A stretch of DNA of 6,018 nt from Pseudomonadota bacterium (GTDB taxonomy: Bacteria; Myxococcota; Myxococcia; Myxococcales; Vulgatibacteraceae). This document shows positions 1 through 5,854 of the stretch, piece by piece. Where the stretch lies: positions 1-6,018 of the forward strand of contig JAEZJH010000038.1 in NCBI GenBank assembly GCA_023436385.1. Reading direction: 5' to 3'. How positions within the stretch are numbered: the first letter of the stretch is position 1; each line of letters begins with the position of its first letter. Both the position numbers and the translations under genes were made by a program. The notes below the pieces were generated by a model. That model made no database searches. It saw only the letters and a list, made by a program, of their open reading frames with translations, and had not been told where the DNA came from.

Positions 1-282
1 GGCCTCGCCGTCCACCGCCGCGCCGAAGGCGGCGATGTCCCGGTCGAGCGCCTCGACGCGCTGCGGGCAGAGCCGGACCGGCGCACCCGGCGGCTCGAGC
101 GCGAAGGTGCCTGCCTCGGGCTCGAGCTCGCCGGCGATCAGGCGGAGGAGGGTGGACTTGCCGGCGCCGTTCTCGCCGACGAGGCCGGTCCAGCCCTCGC
201 CGAGGACGAACTCGGCGTCGGCGAGGAGGGGAACGGAGTCGCGGAACGAGAACGAGACGCGGCGGGCGCGGAGGAGAGACAT
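1..282 (-). CDS. ABC-F family ATPase, N-terminal part (runs off the window)
   Basis: This is the first 94 codons of an ATP-binding cassette protein, cut by the window edge. The protein begins MSLLRARRVSFSF and carries a Walker A motif GENGAGKST near residues 37-45, followed by LLRLIAGELEPEAG. It continues with a CPQ segment (Q-loop region) near residues 74-76. A nucleotide-binding domain starting at the very N-terminus with no membrane segment, and the Q-loop form CPQ followed by an acidic stretch, resemble soluble ABC-F proteins. These act on the ribosome, as translation factors or in antibiotic resistance, rather than in transport. The signature motif, Walker B and inter-domain linker that would prove ABC-F lie outside the window, so a transporter ATPase remains possible. 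The ATG at 282 is supported by an AGGAG eight bases upstream. Confidence 0.8.
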   Translation of the reverse strand, partial: MSLLRARRVSFSFRDSVPLLADAEFVLGEGWTGLVGENGAGKSTLLRLIAGELEPEAGTFALEPPGAPVRLCPQRVEALDRDIAAFGAAVDGEA

Positions 283-290
283 GCGGAGGG

Positions 291-295
291 CTCCT
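291..295 (-). promoter_or_regulatory. Shine-Dalgarno site of the ABC-F gene
   Basis: The minus strand reads AGGAG here, followed by eight bases and the ATG at 282-280. This fixes the start and shows the gene is translated from a transcript with a normal leader. Confidence 0.7.
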
Positions 296-489
296 GGAAT
301 CGCGGACCACGCGAGCGGGGATGGGGCGACCCGTTCGACGGTGGCGGAAGACGGCGGACGATTCAGGCAGCCAGGCGCAAGGCGGTACGACCTCCGAAGT
401 TCGCGGGCAAGGTAGGCCGACGGGCGGGGTGGGAGCAAGCCCGGGGCGGGCCGTGGCCCGAACCGCGAATGCGGACCAGGCCGCGAGAG
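296..489 (-). other. Gene-free stretch upstream of the ABC-F gene; possible long leader
   Basis: No convincing gene is visible on either strand; open frames crossing it lack coding-like third-position bias and good starts. On the minus strand a weak promoter-like pair is present: TTGCTC at 438-433, 18 bases, then TACCTT at 414-409. If used, it would give a leader of about 120 bases before the ABC-F start. That leader holds a GGAGG at 395-391, ten bases before a tiny TTG-started frame (380-363) encoding M-R-L-A-A. CGGAGG at 396-391 is also complementary to CCTCCG at 289-284, next to the ABC-F start. All of this is weak and could be chance. Confidence 0.2.
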
Positions 490-519
490 GCGACCGGCGG
501 CGCCGCGGCCGCCGACCGC
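490..519 (-). terminator. Hairpin after map, probable terminator
   Basis: Seven bases past the map stop codon the minus strand forms a 12-bp stem: 519-508 pairs with 501-490, with two G-U pairs and a six-base loop. No U-run follows, so it may be a U-less terminator or a 3'-end stabilising structure. The position right after the stop favours a role in ending the map transcript. Confidence 0.45.
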
Positions 520-525
520 GGGGAG

Positions 526-1518
526 CTACCGGGGCGGCAGGGTGAGGATCTCCGCCCCCGTCGCCGTCACCAGCACCATGTGCTCGAACTGCGCCGAGCG
601 CTTGCCGTCGGCGGTGAGGGCGGTCCAGCCGTCATCCCACTCGACGTGCCGCCAGGTGCCCTGGTTGATCATCGGCTCGATGGTGAAGATCAACCCCTCC
701 TCGATCCGCCGGGTGTTCCGCGGATCGTAGTAGTGGTCGACCTGCAGGTCGGTGTGGAAGACCTCGCCGATGCCGTGGCCGCAGAAGGCCCGGACCACCT
801 CGTAGCCGTGGGCCTCGGCGTGGGCCTCGATCGCCTTGCCGAGGTCGGAGAAGGGCACGCCGGGCCGGACCGCGGCGATCCCGCGCTCGAGACACTCCCG
901 CGTCACCCGGATCAACCGGAGGCTCTCCTCGTCGACCTGGCCTACCGGGAAGGTGGCCGAGGTGTCGCCGTGCATCCCGTCGACGTAGACGGTGACGTCG
1001 AGGTTGACGATGTCGCCGTCCTCGAGGGGCCGGCTGTCGGGGATGCCGTGGACGATCACCTCGTTGACCGAGGTGCAGAGCGACTTGGGGAAGCCCCGGT
1101 AGCCGAGCGGGCTCGGGTAGGCGCCGCGCTTGATGCAGGCCTCGTGGCAGATCGCGTCCAACTCGTCGGTGGTGATCCCGGGCCGGAGCGCCGCCGCCGT
1201 CTCCGCCAGGACCTCCGCGGCGATCCGGCCGGCGTTCCGGGCCCGGGCGATCCGGGTGGCGGGATCGACCGGCACGCCGGGGCCGGGCTCGCCGGTCGTC
1301 GCGTAGTCCGGCCGCACGATCCCGGGTGGGACCTCCCGGCGCGGGGAGACCGTCCCGGGACGGATCGGCCGGTTGGTCGGCCGGGTGAGGGCCGCCGACC
1401 GCTCCGACTCGTCGGCGTCCCGGTGGCACTTCTTGTATTTCTTGCCGCTCCCGCACCAGCAGGGATCGTTGGCGCCGGGGTGCTTCGCTGGCCGCGTCAG
1501 GCTTTCTGGCTGGGTCAT
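526..1518 (-). CDS. map: Type I methionine aminopeptidase with N-terminal SEC-C motif
   Basis: This 330-residue cytosolic metalloprotease removes the initiator methionine from new proteins. The catalytic domain (about residues 88-330) has the full set of family metal and active-site residues: H157 in VNEVIVHGIP, D174 and D185 eleven residues apart, H248 in GHGIG, H255 in FHTD, E281 in IEPM and E312 in FEHM. The N-terminus carries a SEC-C zinc motif, CWCGSGKKYKKCH at residues 20-32, with C20, C22, C31 and H32 as likely zinc ligands. A proline-rich linker (about 47-85, including RREVPPGIVRPDY) joins the two parts, as in the longer type I enzymes. The plain E. coli enzyme is about 260 residues, so the extra length is this extension. 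The ATG at 1518 starts MTQPES and includes the complete SEC-C motif. It has no Shine-Dalgarno site but sits eight bases after a -10-like hexamer, so the mRNA may be leaderless. The open frame extends upstream but crosses the promoter and the divergent gene. Confidence 0.96.
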   Translation of the reverse strand: MTQPESLTRPAKHPGANDPCWCGSGKKYKKCHRDADESERSAALTRPTNRPIRPGTVSPRREVPPGIVRPDYATTGEPGPGVPVDPATRIARARNAGRIAAEVLAETAAALRPGITTDELDAICHEACIKRGAYPSPLGYRGFPKSLCTSVNEVIVHGIPDSRPLEDGDIVNLDVTVYVDGMHGDTSATFPVGQVDEESLRLIRVTRECLERGIAAVRPGVPFSDLGKAIEAHAEAHGYEVVRAFCGHGIGEVFHTDLQVDHYYDPRNTRRIEEGLIFTIEPMINQGTWRHVEWDDGWTALTADGKRSAQFEHMVLVTATGAEILTLPPR

Positions 1519-1526
1519 CGGCGCGG

Positions 1527-1555
1527 AGTCTAAGGGCCGGAGGGGCGGCGGACAA
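1527..1555 (-). promoter_or_regulatory. Predicted promoter of map, leaderless type
   Basis: On the minus strand TTGTCC (1555-1550) and TAGACT (1532-1527) are separated by exactly 17 bases, each matching the sigma-70 consensus at four of six positions. The -10 ends eight bases before the map ATG, so transcription would begin at or next to the start codon. No purine-rich ribosome site is present. Confidence 0.55.
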
Positions 1556-1587
1556 CCGGCGAGGAGAGCCGAGCGGCCCGGGGGCCG

Positions 1588-1617
1588 TTGAGGTCGGACC
1601 GCGCGCCGGGGTAGGGT
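1588..1617 (+). promoter_or_regulatory. Predicted promoter of the 108-residue gene and probably the 616-residue gene
   Basis: TTGAGG (1588-1593) and TAGGGT (1612-1617) are spaced by 18 bases. The -10 ends seven bases before the ATG at 1625, giving a leaderless or nearly leaderless mRNA. The same bases could instead be read as a weak AGGG ribosome site eight bases before the ATG. It lies back to back with the map promoter. Confidence 0.45.
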
Positions 1618-1624
1618 GCGCGCG

Positions 1625-1951
1625 ATGGCCGATACGTCCCCGCCGTACTGGGTCCTCATCTCCGTGCTCTTCTCCTCGCTGCCGCTCAGCCCGACGCTGG
1701 CGACGACGCTGCACGAGGCGGCCCTCGATCTGTTCCGGAACGACAAGGCCGTCGGCGAGGTGGCCGGCGATCTGATCCGGGGCCGGGTGGTCAACCTGAA
1801 GAAGGACCTGCTCCTCGGCACCATCTCCGGCCCGGCCTTCGAGGCGGAGATCGACACCGAGCGCGGCCACGGGAAGGTCCGTTTCCTGCTGACGCGGCAG
1901 GGCCTGGAGCTGACCGGCGACCGCCGCCCGCCGCCCGAATACCTGAACTAG
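1625..1951 (+). CDS. Small hypothetical protein, possibly Coa1-like
   Basis: This 108-residue protein is not securely recognised. Residues 8-29 (YWVLISVLFSSLPLSP region) are fairly hydrophobic and may be a membrane anchor or uncleaved signal, although no basic residues precede them. The rest is soluble and mixed: an amphipathic stretch (ALDLFRNDKAVGEVAGDLI), then alternating hydrophobic strands with G-T-I-S-G-P and GHGKVRFLL. The order of helix, VxEvxGxxI, GxISG and GxGxVxF faintly resembles the Coa1 domain (cytochrome oxidase assembly protein 1 family). That is memory-based pattern matching and weak. The ATG at 1625 is preferred over a GTG at 1616, because the GTG lies within the likely -10. 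Thirty bases separate its stop from the next gene, so the two are probably co-transcribed and may act together at the membrane. Confidence 0.75.
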   Translation: MADTSPPYWVLISVLFSSLPLSPTLATTLHEAALDLFRNDKAVGEVAGDLIRGRVVNLKKDLLLGTISGPAFEAEIDTERGHGKVRFLLTRQGLELTGDRRPPPEYLN

Positions 1952-1970
1952 GCGTAATCGCCCTCGCGCC

Positions 1971-1975
1971 GGGAG
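1971..1975 (+). promoter_or_regulatory. Shine-Dalgarno site deciding the GTG start at 1982
   Basis: GGGAG lies six bases before the GTG at 1982. An in-frame TAA at 1955-1957 and no other start codon between them make this GTG the earliest possible start. Confidence 0.65.
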
Positions 1976-1981
1976 TCGTCC

Positions 1982-3832
1982 GTGCCGCCGTCCCCTCCGG
2001 CCCGTCACTACCTCCGGCCGGCGCTGCTCTGGGCGCTCGCCCACGGCCTCCTGGTGCTGGTCTTCTACCGGCTGGCCCTGGCCCGGGCGGCGGACTCGCT
2101 GGCCCCGGGGATGCGCCTCCCGCTCCTCGCCGGCTACGGGGTGGAGGCGCTCGCCCTGGGGCTGGCCGGCCTGGTCCTGACGCTGCCCCTCCTCGTCCTG
2201 GGGAAGCGCTACGCCTGGGCGGCGCCGCTCCTCCTGGCACTGCTGGCGGCCTTCCTCTACCTCGACTCGCTCGCCTTCGACGCCCTGGGCATGCACGTGA
2301 ACGGGCTCGTGCTTCAAGTTGTGCTCCAGCCCAACGGGCTCTCGGAGACCGGCCTCCCCGCCGGCGAGGTGGCCTGGGTCGTCGGCCGGCTCGCGGCCCT
2401 GGTGGCCCTGGGGACGTGGGTGGGGAGCGTGACGCTCCGGCGCTTCGCCACGCCGAAGCGCGCCTGGCCGATCGCCCTGGCGGTGCTGGGGCTCTGGGCG
2501 GGCGAGCGCGCCCTCTCCGCCTACCAGATCTTCGTCGGCGGCCAGCCGGCGGAGCACGCCGTCACCGTCCTGCCGCTCCAGCCGCGGGTGCGTTTCAACA
2601 AGCTCCTCGCCGCGGTCACCGGCCGGCCGGCGGTGCGGGAGCTCGACGCCGACCTCTCGCCGCAGGTGGGGACGCCGGCGGGCTCGGTCGATCCCGCCGA
2701 CGTCCACTTCGAGCGGACGCCCGACGTGCTCCTGGTGGTGATCGAGAGCCTGCGGGCGGACTTCCTGGCGCCGGAGGTGATGCCCAACCTCCACCGCCGC
2801 GCGGCCACGGGCACGGTGTTCCGGCGCCACTACAGCGCCGCCGCCGCCACGCAGTTCTCGCTCTTCGGCCTGCTCTACGGGATCGACGCCCAGCGCCGGG
2901 ACGCGGTGGTGGGCGCGGGGCGGACGCCGCTCCTCTTCCCGGCGCTGGCGCGCCACGGCTACGAGAGCCGGTTCCTCACCGCCTCGTCGGTCGAGTGGAT
3001 GGATCTGAAGCAGACCGTGTTCCGGGACGTGACCGGCGGCCTGGAGACGGAGTTCACCGGCTCGGGCGCGGAGAAGGACGCGGCGATGCTCGCCTCCGCC
3101 CGCCGCGTGCTCGCGGAGCTGCCGCCGGAGAAGCCGCTCTTCCTCTTCCTGTTCTTCGCCGGCACCCACTACAACTACAGCTACCCGGAGCGCTCCGCGG
3201 TGTTCGCGCCGGCCTGGGACGGGAGCGGCACCCTCGCCGCCTCGCGGCTCCCGCCCGAGCTGCTCATGAACCGGGCAAAGAACGCCGCCTACGAGGTGGA
3301 CGCGAAGCTCGAGGAGTTCCTCCGGGAGTACCAGGCGCGCCGCGGCCAGGCGCCGCTCCTCGTGGTCACCGGCGATCACGGCGAGGAGTTCGGGGAGCAC
3401 GGCTTTCTCGGCCACGCCACCGACGTCAACTCCCGGCAGCTCCACGTGCCGATGGTGATCTTCGACGAGCAGCTTCCCCCCGGCGTCGTCGACCGGATCA
3501 CCTCCCACGTCGATGTGGTGCCGACGATCTTCGGCCTCCTCGGCGATCGCCACCGGCCGGCGGAGCTGGGCGACGGCCTGCCGATGTACGAGGTCCCGGA
3601 GAAGCGGTACGTCCTCGCCTCGGTGGGATGGAAGCAGAAGTTCGCGCTGATCGGGCCCGAGCTGAAGGCGGTGTTTCACTCCCGGGACGTCGGGCTCGGC
3701 GGCGTGCAGGTGACCGATCCGGACGACCGGCCGCTGCCGGACGCCGCGGACCGCTTCGCCCGCGAAGCGCCGAGCCTCCTCCTCCGGCTCCGCGGTGGTT
3801 CCCGGCCGCCCGAGCTGGCCGGCGGGACGTAG
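1982..3832 (+). CDS. Inner-membrane sulfatase-fold protein, YejM/PbgA-like (DUF3413 plus sulfatase domain)
   Basis: This 616-residue protein has an N-terminal membrane domain of about five helices (roughly 10-31, 46-73, 77-97, 128-150, 160-180). A linker follows, then a periplasmic alkaline-phosphatase/sulfatase-fold domain from about residue 247. The helix domain, with ALLWAL, FLYLDSLAFDALGMHVNG and the following LQPNG segment, resembles DUF3413. This is the layout of E. coli YejM/PbgA, a cardiolipin/LPS-binding protein that controls LPS synthesis through LapB-FtsH-LpxC. Metal and nucleophile positions of the LtaS-type fold are present: E255 in VVIES, T290 in AAATQFSLFGLLYG, H396 in GTHYNYSYP, D465 and H466 in TGDHGEEFGEHG, and further histidines at 473, 477 and 488. 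It may therefore be an active phosphotransferase or hydrolase rather than only a sensor. The substrate cannot be told from sequence. The GTG start is supported by GGGAG and by the first helix; the next methionine (residue 44) would remove that helix. It probably shares a transcript with the 108-residue gene. Confidence 0.88.
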   Translation: MPPSPPARHYLRPALLWALAHGLLVLVFYRLALARAADSLAPGMRLPLLAGYGVEALALGLAGLVLTLPLLVLGKRYAWAAPLLLALLAAFLYLDSLAFDALGMHVNGLVLQVVLQPNGLSETGLPAGEVAWVVGRLAALVALGTWVGSVTLRRFATPKRAWPIALAVLGLWAGERALSAYQIFVGGQPAEHAVTVLPLQPRVRFNKLLAAVTGRPAVRELDADLSPQVGTPAGSVDPADVHFERTPDVLLVVIESLRADFLAPEVMPNLHRRAATGTVFRRHYSAAAATQFSLFGLLYGIDAQRRDAVVGAGRTPLLFPALARHGYESRFLTASSVEWMDLKQTVFRDVTGGLETEFTGSGAEKDAAMLASARRVLAELPPEKPLFLFLFFAGTHYNYSYPERSAVFAPAWDGSGTLAASRLPPELLMNRAKNAAYEVDAKLEEFLREYQARRGQAPLLVVTGDHGEEFGEHGFLGHATDVNSRQLHVPMVIFDEQLPPGVVDRITSHVDVVPTIFGLLGDRHRPAELGDGLPMYEVPEKRYVLASVGWKQKFALIGPELKAVFHSRDVGLGGVQVTDPDDRPLPDAADRFAREAPSLLLRLRGGSRPPELAGGT

Positions 3833-3851
3833 ACGATCGCGCGCCGCCGTC

Positions 3852-3870
3852 GGCCGAGGCGGCCTCGGCC
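3852..3870 (+). terminator. Hairpin after the sulfatase-fold gene, possible terminator
   Basis: A perfect 8-bp GC stem (GGCCGAGG with CCTCGGCC) with a three-base loop begins 20 bases after the stop codon. It is followed by CGAAATCC rather than a U-run, so terminator function is uncertain. Its place before the next promoter fits an operon boundary. Confidence 0.4.
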
Positions 3871-3898
3871 CGAAATCCAACACCACTCGTCGACGCGG

Positions 3899-3926
3899 TT
3901 GGCGCTGCCGGGTTGCGCAGTAGGAT
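3899..3926 (+). promoter_or_regulatory. Predicted promoter of the YdjM-like gene
   Basis: TTGGCG (3899-3904) and TAGGAT (3921-3926) are separated by 16 bases, just after a short AT-richer patch (CGAAATCCAACACC). The -10 ends 34 bases before the ATG, leaving a normal short leader with a strong ribosome site. Confidence 0.5.
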
Positions 3927-3948
3927 GCGCCGGGCGCGTGGCCGGCGC

Positions 3949-3956
3949 GGAGGAGG
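3949..3956 (+). promoter_or_regulatory. Strong Shine-Dalgarno site of the YdjM-like gene
   Basis: GGAGGAGG lies four bases before the ATG at 3961; its first GGAGG gives a seven-base spacing. It decides the start within a frame that stays open far upstream. Confidence 0.75.
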
Positions 3957-3960
3957 ACAC

Positions 3961-4650
3961 ATGTTTCTCGGACACCTCGGGGTCGCCTTGGCGGCGAAGC
4001 GCGTGGCGCCGAAGGTCTCGCTCGGCGTCGCCATGGCGGCGGCCACCTGGATCGATCTCGTCTGGCCGCTCTTCGTGCTCGCCGGCGTCGAGCGGGTGGA
4101 GGTCCGGCCCGGCGACACGGTGATGACACCGCTGGCGTTCGTGGAGTACCCGTACACCCACTCGCTCCTCGCGGTCCTGGGCTGGTCGGTGTTGGCCGCG
4201 GCGCTCTACGCCGCCTTCCGGCGGAGCTGGCGCGGGTCGCTGGTGGTGGGGGCGCTGGTGACCAGCCACTGGGTCCTCGACTTCTTCACCCACCGGCCCG
4301 ACCTGCCGCTCTGGCCCGGGGGCCCGGTGGTCGGGCTGGGGCTCTGGAACCTCCCGGCGCTGACGCTCCTCCTCGAGCTGGCGATCTTCGTCGGCGGGGT
4401 GGCGCTCTACCTCCGGACCACGCAACCGCTCGATCGCGTCGGGCGCTGGTCGCTCGCCGGGCTGGTGGCGCTGGTGTCGGCGATCTACGTGGTCAACCTG
4501 GCCGGCCCGCCGCCCCCGTCGGCCGAGGCGGTGGCCGGCGCGGCGCTCGCCGCGTGGTTGCTGGTCCCCTGGTCGGCGTGGGTCGATCTCCACCGCGCCT
4601 CGATGCTGCTCCCGCCGCCCGCCGCGCTGCCCCGCGCCGACGGCGCGTGA
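3961..4650 (+). CDS. Six-helix membrane protein with YdjM/DUF457-like motifs
   Basis: This 229-residue integral membrane protein has about six helices (roughly 20-42, 66-86, 92-110, 130-150, 162-182, 188-208). Conserved-looking polar residues sit in the first half: H5 in GHLG, D32 in WIDLVWP, H67 in YPYTHSLL, H103 and D107 in SHWVLDFF, and H111 and D114 in THRPDLPL. The THS and SHxxLD pattern recalls the YdjM/DUF457 group, annotated as membrane-bound metal-dependent hydrolases, and the polar residues could form a metal site at the membrane surface. The second half (WN at 129-130, LYLR, LAGPPPPSAEAV, WVDLHR) looks like a feature of a widespread uncharacterised family. No substrate or pathway can be named. 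The gene has its own promoter and ribosome site and converges with the CapA gene 24 bases beyond its stop. A soluble function is unlikely. Confidence 0.88.
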   Translation: MFLGHLGVALAAKRVAPKVSLGVAMAAATWIDLVWPLFVLAGVERVEVRPGDTVMTPLAFVEYPYTHSLLAVLGWSVLAAALYAAFRRSWRGSLVVGALVTSHWVLDFFTHRPDLPLWPGGPVVGLGLWNLPALTLLLELAIFVGGVALYLRTTQPLDRVGRWSLAGLVALVSAIYVVNLAGPPPPSAEAVAGAALAAWLLVPWSAWVDLHRASMLLPPPAALPRADGA

Positions 4651-4661
4651 GCGGCGCGGGG
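4630..4661. terminator. Hairpin spanning the convergent stop region, possible bidirectional terminator
   Basis: A perfect 10-bp stem (CCCCGCGCCG at 4630-4639 with CGGCGCGGGG at 4652-4661) encloses a 12-base loop that contains the stop codon of the YdjM-like gene. On the minus strand it lies 13 bases after the CapA stop. Being symmetrical it could act on both convergent transcripts, but neither side has a T-run. Confidence 0.45.
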
Positions 4662-4674
4662 ATCGGGCGGCCGG

Positions 4675-5847
4675 CTACGACCGCGGCGTCTCCGCCACCG
4701 GCGCCGGCCGGGTCCAGGTCCCGTCCTCGTCGAGGAGCGGCGCTCCGAAGTCGAGGGTGGAGAGCTCGCGGACAACGGGGATCGCCTTCCCCGCGGGATC
4801 CGGGAGCGGGCGGCCGGGCCGCTCGATCTGCACCGGCCGGAGGCGGACCGCCTCCGCGGCGCCGTCGGCGCCCAGGGGTACCTCGAGGACGCCGGTGATC
4901 CCCAAGGGGCCGCTCAGGTTGAAGCTCTCCCAGGCGCTGAAGTTGCCGAGCGAGTAGGCCACCAGCCGATCCCGGTAGATCTCCATGCCGCGGAGCACGT
5001 GGGGACCGTGGCCGAGGACCAGGTCGGCGCCGGCGTCGATCACCGTGCGGGCGAAGCGGCGGACGTCGCCCCGGTCCTCGCCCAGGAACAGCTCCACGCC
5101 CTCCGGGACGCGGGTGGCCTTGGCGCCCTCGGCGCCGGCGTGGAAGGAGACGATCACCAGGTCGTGCGTTGCGGCCGCCGCCTCCACCAGGCGCTTCGCC
5201 TCGTCGAGTTCCTGCACCCGGTGCATGTCGCTGCCGGTGGCGAAGGCGACCATCGCCACCTTCCGGCCCTTCACCTCGAACGAGGCGACGTCGCCCACCG
5301 GCCCGCTGTGGCGGATGCCGACGGCATCGAGGGCGGCGATGGTGGTCTGCCGGCCCTCGGGTCCGAAGTCGCCGGCGTGGTTGTTGGCGAGGCTGAGCAC
5401 GTGAAAGCCGGTCGCCGCCAGCTCCGGCGCGTAGGCGGTGGGAGCCCGGAAGGCGTAGCAGTGGCCGGGCTTCGAGCGCTTGCACTTGGCGCTCTCGCCC
5501 TCGTCGCGGAGCGCGGTCTCCAGGTTCCCGAACACCACGTCCCCCGCGGCGAAGAGCGGCTGTATCTCGGCGAGCAGCCAGGCGGCGCCGCCGGGCGGGA
5601 GCTTGGGGGCGTCGTCCGGCCAGCCGCGGCCCAGCTGCACGTCGCCCACCGCGACCACGGTGATCGGCGGCGGCGGTGGCGGGACCAGGGCTACCACCGG
5701 CGTGGCCTCCTTCGGCGGGGGAGGCGGCGGCAGCTCCGGGGCCGTCTCGATCGGCGTCACGGTCCGGAGCGGCGCGGCACAGGCGAGCGGCGAGAGGAGG
5801 AACAGGGCGCCCAGGGGCCAGGCCAGGCGAGGGGAGAGCGAGTGCAT
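4675..5847 (-). CDS. Exported CapA-family (PGA_cap metallophosphatase-like) protein
   Basis: This 390-residue protein has an N-terminal signal (R7, hydrophobic 9-22). A type I cleavage after A-C-A at residue 24 is plausible. C23 could instead be lipidated, but the box P-L-A-C is unorthodox. A proline-rich linker with two hexaproline runs (40-45 and 56-61) leads to the CapA domain (about 62-345). The domain has the family motifs: VGDVQLGR at 67-74, GNLET at 107-111, LANNHAGDFG at 153-162, SFHAGAE at 234-240, GHGPHVLRG at 279-287 and YSLGNFSAW at 298-306. CapA/PgsA proteins take part in poly-gamma-glutamate capsule export or modification, but many family members lie outside capsule loci, as here, where no capB or capC neighbour is visible. 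C122 and C130 (CKRSKPGHC) could form a disulfide. The ATG at 5847 is chosen over a TTG at 5883, because that TTG is the start of the likely -35 and the ATG is followed directly by the signal peptide. Confidence 0.93.
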   Translation of the reverse strand: MHSLSPRLAWPLGALFLLSPLACAAPLRTVTPIETAPELPPPPPPKEATPVVALVPPPPPPITVVAVGDVQLGRGWPDDAPKLPPGGAAWLLAEIQPLFAAGDVVFGNLETALRDEGESAKCKRSKPGHCYAFRAPTAYAPELAATGFHVLSLANNHAGDFGPEGRQTTIAALDAVGIRHSGPVGDVASFEVKGRKVAMVAFATGSDMHRVQELDEAKRLVEAAAATHDLVIVSFHAGAEGAKATRVPEGVELFLGEDRGDVRRFARTVIDAGADLVLGHGPHVLRGMEIYRDRLVAYSLGNFSAWESFNLSGPLGITGVLEVPLGADGAAEAVRLRPVQIERPGRPLPDPAGKAIPVVRELSTLDFGAPLLDEDGTWTRPAPVAETPRS

Positions 5848-5854
5848 GGCCCCG

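Noticed and set aside
35..415. A plus-strand open frame of 126 codons opposite the ABC-F gene
   Set aside because: It lies opposite the Walker A-bearing frame, is serine/arginine-rich and has no ribosome site.
447..460. Small inverted repeat CGGGCC-GT-GGCCCG in the gap before the ABC-F gene
   Set aside because: With a realistic loop it leaves only five pairs, and it has no clear relation to a stop or start codon.
3847..3862. A 16-base exact repeat, CCGTCGGCCGAGGCGG, also at 4516-4531
   Set aside because: The second copy encodes part of the YdjM-like protein using common codons and the first lies at the hairpin. With this base composition a single 16-base match is not strong evidence of duplication.
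632..4129. A minus-strand open frame of 1165 codons spanning map to the YdjM-like gene
   Set aside because: It overlaps several well-supported genes out of frame, is arginine/proline/glycine-rich low-complexity sequence, and contains a shifted reading of map. It is a shadow of high GC content.
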